Translations under genes and position numbers: made by a program
Source: Asanoa ferruginea
GTDB lineage: Bacteria > Actinomycetota > Actinomycetes > Mycobacteriales > Micromonosporaceae
Reading direction: 5' to 3'
Assembly: GCF_003387075.1 (NCBI RefSeq)
Contig: NZ_QUMQ01000001.1
Location: 1,984,001 to 2,048,000 of the forward strand
Length of the DNA stretch: 64,000 bases
Part shown: positions 60,651 through 64,000 of the stretch, piece by piece
How the letters are laid out: each line of letters opens with the position of its first letter
Numbering within the stretch: position 1 is the stretch's first letter
The notes under the pieces: model-generated
Databases searched by the model: none
The model's input: only the letters and a program-made list of their open reading frames with translations
What the model was told of the DNA's origin: nothing

Positions 60651-61258
60651 GCTCTGCGGACCGAGATCCAGGGCGTGTGCAGGTCGAGGTAGCTCGGCTG
60701 ACGCACCCGCAGGTGCTGCACCTCGGCCAGCGCCTTGGCCAGGTCAGCCGGGAGCGGTTTGCGCTCTCCCACACGGGCGTCGCGCTCGTTGGCGAAATAG
60801 ACCGCCACCGTGTATTCGCCGTTGCCGTAGGTGCAGGCGGTGACGCCGAGCACCTCGGGACGGATCTCGGCCCACTTGCCGGTTTCCGCTACGAGCACCG
60901 TCAACGCGCGCACACGATCGCTTCCCTGCCCCTGCACGAGCTGCACGAACTTCGCGCTGTCGGGATCGCCCGGGTTGTCGGTGACGGCGTTGTCGGCGTC
61001 GTGGAAGGTGACTTCGCCGTCGAACAGCGGTGCCGTCCGCTCCCACCACTGGGCCTGCTCGGGACGGTCACTGTTGCGGTGGGCCGATGCCGCGTCGGTG
61101 AAACTGACCAGGCTGACGAAAACGCCGTCGTCGGTGACCCCGCTGGTCGTCCGCAACCAGCCTTCGGCGCCGGGCGCGACATCGCGTACCCACTCGTCGA
61201 GGGCCGCCTTGACCTGCTCGGCACCGCGCACGTGACCCTGGGTGATCTGGACGAACAT
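60647..61258 (-). CDS. Hypothetical protein, probable dimeric alpha/beta-barrel fold
   Basis: I start this at the ATG at 61258, which has an AAGGGGG site; the upstream frame is Arg-rich and not protein-like. The 203-aa product contains two similar halves, MFVQITQGHVRGAEQVKAAL... and KFVQLVQGQGSDRVRALTVL..., each like the ABM/stress-responsive dimeric alpha+beta barrel. SFTDAASAHRNSDRP and VAVYFANERDARVGERKPLP follow in each half. Such folds bind small ligands or act as monooxygenases, but no catalytic residue stands out. It lies 11 bp downstream of the DUF2255 gene, likely co-transcribed. Confidence 0.75.
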   Translation of the reverse strand: MFVQITQGHVRGAEQVKAALDEWVRDVAPGAEGWLRTTSGVTDDGVFVSLVSFTDAASAHRNSDRPEQAQWWERTAPLFDGEVTFHDADNAVTDNPGDPDSAKFVQLVQGQGSDRVRALTVLVAETGKWAEIRPEVLGVTACTYGNGEYTVAVYFANERDARVGERKPLPADLAKALAEVQHLRVRQPSYLDLHTPWISVRRA

Positions 61259-61269
61259 GACGAGCCCCC

Positions 61270-61626
61270 TTAGGCGACGAGGTCGACGCGCATGGTGCAG
61301 TCGCGGGCGGAGCGGGCGACCATCTCTTTGACCCCGGACTGGCTGGCGTATTTCGCCCGGTAGGCGGCGTCGACCGCGGCCAGCGTCGGCTCGTCGGCGA
61401 TGTCGGTGATCCCCGCCTGATAGCGCCGCGCGCCGTCGACGAACGCGGCCTGCCCGGTCCGGTGCGCGCGCCGATACCACTTCGAGTCGGGCCCGTAGCC
61501 GCTGCGGATGTAGGGCACCCCGTCGACGACGACCGCCCAGATCGGCGTCACCACCTCACCGCCAGCCCGCAACCCGGTCGCGATGCGGACGGTGTCGGTT
61601 TTCGCGAAATAGTCTAAAGCCGCCAC
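61270..61626 (-). CDS. DUF2255 family protein
   Basis: The 118-aa product matches the DUF2255 pattern: TPIWAVVVDGVPYIRSGYGP, SKWYRRAHRTGQAAFVDGAR and AYRAKYASQSGVKEMV. The fold is a small split barrel, reminiscent of flavin/F420-binding pyridoxamine-oxidase-like proteins, suggesting cofactor binding, but this is not shown for the family. The GTG start at 61626 has TACCCT 7 nt upstream and no ribosome site, so the transcript is probably leaderless. Confidence 0.85.
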   Translation of the reverse strand: MAALDYFAKTDTVRIATGLRAGGEVVTPIWAVVVDGVPYIRSGYGPDSKWYRRAHRTGQAAFVDGARRYQAGITDIADEPTLAAVDAAYRAKYASQSGVKEMVARSARDCTMRVDLVA

Positions 61627-61633
61627 ATTCGCA

Positions 61634-61639
61634 AGGGTA
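61634..61639 (-). promoter_or_regulatory. Leaderless -10 element (TACCCT) of the DUF2255 gene
   Basis: TACCCT on the minus strand ends 7 nt before the GTG at 61626; no ribosome site lies between. Confidence 0.5.
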
Positions 61640-61654
61640 CGACCAGGAAAGGGC

Positions 61655-62806
61655 TCACCGCCCGAATGTGTGCAGGTTGGTGCTCCGGGAGCGGATCACC
61701 TGGGGCAGGTCCTCGAGGATCAGCGCGCCCGCCATGATCGCCAGGATCGCCACGAGCTGCGCGGTCGCGTCGATGTGGCCGATGAAGATGGTCAGCACGA
61801 CCAGCGCCGCGGCGATCAGCCGGTGTGCCACGCCGCGCCAGAGCCGCAGCAGCGTCAGGAAGACGGCGTGGCCGATCATGAAGGCGGCGGCTCCGACCGC
61901 GAGGGCCACGGCGGCGTTCCACTTGAGCGGGTCGAAGGCCGCCGGGATCGCCTTCTTGATGCCGGCCGAGAAGAGCACGATCCCGATGATCATCGGGAAG
62001 TGGGCGTAGCCCCAACCCCACACCGCCACCCGGGCCTTGTGGACCGGATCCGCGATCCGCCTCAGCGCCTCGGCCGAGCGCTCGTCGTCGCCGGCGAAGT
62101 AGGCCCAGTAGAAGTAGTAGGCGACGCCGAGCCCGAGCAGGGCGACCAGCAACGACGAGCCGTCGAGTTCGACGCCGACGAAGCCGAGCCCGATCGAGAC
62201 GATCGACTCACCGATCACAATGATCATGACGAGCCCGTGCCGCTCGACGAAGTGCCCGGCGATCAGCGCCAGGCCGCCGATCCGGCGGAGGTACGGAACG
62301 ATCGACTGCACCACCAGCGCGCCGCCCCACCACGCGGCCCGGTGTTCCTCCGGAAGCAGGCCGCCGGCCAGCACCAGCCCGGCGGCAATCAGGTTGAGCG
62401 GCGCGAACCCGGTCGCGGCCCGGAACGCGTCAAGCCCGGCCGACCGCAGGAACAGCACGCTGTGCGCGACGCTGACGACCATGAAGCCCGCGCCGAACGC
62501 CCAGCCGTTGTCGCCGAACGCCTCGGGGATCGACAGCGCGATGATCAGGAACCCGGCCATGCCGACCAGCAACATGCTGCGGCGGAAGGTGCTGGTCGGC
62601 GCCACGGCGTTGGTGAGCCAGGCATAGCCCGAATACATCCACCAGATGATCCCCAGCATCAACACCGTCTCGCCGAACGTGCTCCAGCCGAGATGCTCGG
62701 CCAGCGCGTCGGTGAGCTGCGTGATCGTGAAGACGAAGACCAGGTCGAAGAAGAGCTCGAGGGTCGTGACCCGCACCGCGGGCTCGACGGGAGTCGGGTC
62801 CGTCAC
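61655..62806 (-). CDS. Low-temperature-requirement A (LtrA) family membrane protein
   Basis: The 383-aa product has about 11 hydrophobic segments. It begins with the LtrA hallmark VTTLELFFDLVFVFTITQLT, and has ERHGLVMIIVIGESIVSIGL near the middle. The family was named from a Listeria low-temperature mutant; biochemical function is unknown, and a transport role is often guessed. The GTG start at 62806 has TAGGAT 7 nt upstream, again suggesting a leaderless transcript. It precedes the DUF2255 gene on the same strand by 28 bp. Confidence 0.9.
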   Translation of the reverse strand: MTDPTPVEPAVRVTTLELFFDLVFVFTITQLTDALAEHLGWSTFGETVLMLGIIWWMYSGYAWLTNAVAPTSTFRRSMLLVGMAGFLIIALSIPEAFGDNGWAFGAGFMVVSVAHSVLFLRSAGLDAFRAATGFAPLNLIAAGLVLAGGLLPEEHRAAWWGGALVVQSIVPYLRRIGGLALIAGHFVERHGLVMIIVIGESIVSIGLGFVGVELDGSSLLVALLGLGVAYYFYWAYFAGDDERSAEALRRIADPVHKARVAVWGWGYAHFPMIIGIVLFSAGIKKAIPAAFDPLKWNAAVALAVGAAAFMIGHAVFLTLLRLWRGVAHRLIAAALVVLTIFIGHIDATAQLVAILAIMAGALILEDLPQVIRSRSTNLHTFGR

Positions 62807-62813
62807 CCCGCGA

Positions 62814-62819
62814 ATCCTA
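62814..62819 (-). promoter_or_regulatory. Leaderless -10 element (TAGGAT) of the ltrA-type gene
   Basis: TAGGAT on the minus strand ends 7 nt before the GTG at 62806; no ribosome site lies between. Confidence 0.5.
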
Positions 62820-62827
62820 AGTGCTGC

Positions 62828-63490
62828 CTAGGTCAGGCCGGCATCCTGCGCTAGGAGGGCTACCTGGACCCGGTTGTTGAGGTCGAGCTTGGTCAGCATC
62901 CGGGTCATGTGTGCCTTGACCGTGGCCACGCTCATGAACAGCTCGGCACCGATCTCCGCATTGGACAGACCCCGGCCCACGGCGACCGCGACCTCGATCT
63001 CCCGCTCGCTCAGCCGGGCCAGCAGCTCACGGGAGCGGTTGCGGCGGGCGTCGGCCCCGTCGTCGGCGACGTGTGCGATCAGCCGGCGGGTCACCCGGGG
63101 CGACAGGATCGGCTCACCCGCGGCGACCCGGCGCACCGCCCGCACGATCTCGGCCGGCGGGGTGTCCTTGAGCAGGAAGCCGCTGGCGCCGGCCCGCAGC
63201 GCGCGCAGCACGTACTCGTCGGCTTCGAAGGTCGTCAGCACCAGCACCTCGGGCGCGCCCGCCACCCGGCGCAGCCGCTCGGTCGCGGTCAGGCCGTCCA
63301 TCTTCGGCATCCGGATGTCCATCAGCACGACGTCGGGCGAGACCGCCGCCACCGCGGCCGCGACCTCGGAGCCGTCGGCCGCCTCGCCGACCACGCTCAG
63401 CTCCGCGGTGCCACCGAGGATCATCGACAGGCCGGCGCGGACCAGCGGGTCATCGTCGACGATCAGGACACGCACGGGGTTGTCGGTCAT
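62828..63490 (-). CDS. NarL/FixJ-family response regulator
   Basis: I start this at the ATG at 63490, which overlaps the kinase stop as ATGA, giving 220 aa. The receiver domain has VLIVDDDPLVRAGL, phospho-acceptor Asp in VVLMDIRMPKMDG near residue 53, and FLLKDTPP with the conserved Lys. The C-terminal LuxR-type helix-turn-helix reads LSEREIEVAVAVGRGLSNAE and LFMSVATVKAHMTRMLTKL. It is translationally coupled to the histidine kinase upstream. The regulon is unknown. Confidence 0.93.
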   Translation of the reverse strand: MTDNPVRVLIVDDDPLVRAGLSMILGGTAELSVVGEAADGSEVAAAVAAVSPDVVLMDIRMPKMDGLTATERLRRVAGAPEVLVLTTFEADEYVLRALRAGASGFLLKDTPPAEIVRAVRRVAAGEPILSPRVTRRLIAHVADDGADARRNRSRELLARLSEREIEVAVAVGRGLSNAEIGAELFMSVATVKAHMTRMLTKLDLNNRVQVALLAQDAGLT

Positions 63491-64000
63491 GCCGGCCACG
63501 GTAGCCAGGCGCGCAGCTCGAAGTCGCCCGTGTCGGTGCGGCCGTGGGTCAGCCGGCCACCGGCCAGCCCGGCCCGCTCGACCAGACCGACGATGCCCGT
63601 GCCGGTGCCCGGAATCGTCGCGGCCGCGCCCACCGGCGCCGGGTTGCGCACGGAGACGGTCAGGCCGCTGCCGGCCGTACCCTCGAAATGGATGTCGACC
63701 AGCACGCCCGCGGCGTGCTTACGGGCATTGGTCAAACCCTCCTGGACGATGCGGTACGCGTTGCGCCCGACCGCCGCCGGCACCGCGTCGAGGTCGTCGA
63801 CCCGGCAGTCGACCCGCACCTTCATCCCAGCGCCGCGCGATTCCTCGATCAGGGCCGGCACGTCGGCCAGCGTCGGCTGCGGCCGGATCGGCTCGCCGTC
63901 TTCCTCGCGCAGCACGCCGATCACCTCGCGCAGGTCCTGCAACGCCTGGTGCGCGCTGGCCCGGATGACCGACGCGGCCCTGGCGATCTCCTCGGACGGT
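63487..64000 (-). CDS. Sensor histidine kinase (C-terminal part, cut by the window edge)
   Basis: About 170 codons are visible. They start within the HisKA_3 helix (EEIARAASVIRASAHQALQD, LREVIGVL) and continue through the HATPase domain: N-box NAYRIVQEGLTNARKHAAG, and a G-box GTGTGIVGLVERAGLAGGRL. The phospho-His region and the sensor part are outside the window to the right. It pairs with the coupled response regulator at 62828-63490. This is the second NarL-type two-component system in the window. Confidence 0.93.
   Translation of the reverse strand, partial: PSEEIARAASVIRASAHQALQDLREVIGVLREEDGEPIRPQPTLADVPALIEESRGAGMKVRVDCRVDDLDAVPAAVGRNAYRIVQEGLTNARKHAAGVLVDIHFEGTAGSGLTVSVRNPAPVGAAATIPGTGTGIVGLVERAGLAGGRLTHGRTDTGDFELRAWLPWPA

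Overview
The window is high-GC actinobacterial DNA. The GC-rich third codon positions, frequent GTG/TTG starts, many leaderless promoters, a BldN-type ECF sigma segment, giant ATPase-LuxR and SARP regulators, and a Pnkp/Hen1 RNA-repair operon suggest a mycelial actinomycete, perhaps Micromonosporaceae. That placement is inference; no rRNA, tRNA, CRISPR array or complete mobile element is visible.

The left third (1 to about 22.8 kb) looks like an accessory region. It opens with a very large GHKL (Hsp90/sacsin-like) ATPase gene that runs off the left edge. Next come two lower-GC lipoprotein genes (one an S1 protease), a LuxR-type ATPase regulator preceded by fused relics of a serine recombinase and a beta-lactamase-family hydrolase, a small membrane protein divergent from a sigma factor, and a chimeric BldN-like sigma ORF. 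A decayed lanthipeptide/thiopeptide dehydratase-type domain, a SARP/AfsR regulator, two tandem secreted lectin-like proteins, several broken genes and a second large LuxR regulator follow. Three giant STAND regulators lie within about 15 kb.

From 22.8 kb the sequence is compact and intact. It holds an EAL phosphodiesterase; a membrane protein; a NarL-type two-component pair; an XRE/MmyB-like regulator divergent from an FAD oxidoreductase/luciferase-like pair; the hen1-pnkp RNA-repair operon; a secreted GH16 enzyme with a ricin-type domain and a LacI-like operator; a polysaccharide deacetylase lipoprotein; a SEC-C protein; an APH-like kinase; a methyltransferase; and a GGDEF/HD-GYP membrane protein. 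Then come DUF1203, an alpha/beta hydrolase, cobalamin-dependent metH, a MarR-controlled ABC exporter, STAS and LapA-like proteins, Ohr/OsmC, beta-carbonic anhydrase, an F420-type oxidoreductase and a GNAT protein.

The most unusual intact locus is 52.4-56.5 kb. An XRE regulator is preceded by a cluster of TTCAGC inverted repeats, is translationally coupled to a glycosyltransferase-like protein, and is followed by a PIG-L deacetylase. Two genes downstream is a protein that appears to share the regulator's C-terminal domain. An orphan plus-strand terminator lies just upstream.

The right end carries a secreted beta-helix protein with a CebR-like palindrome, a TetR/DHA2 efflux pair with a clear operator, a dimeric-barrel-like hypothetical, DUF2255, LtrA and a second NarL-type two-component system cut by the right edge.
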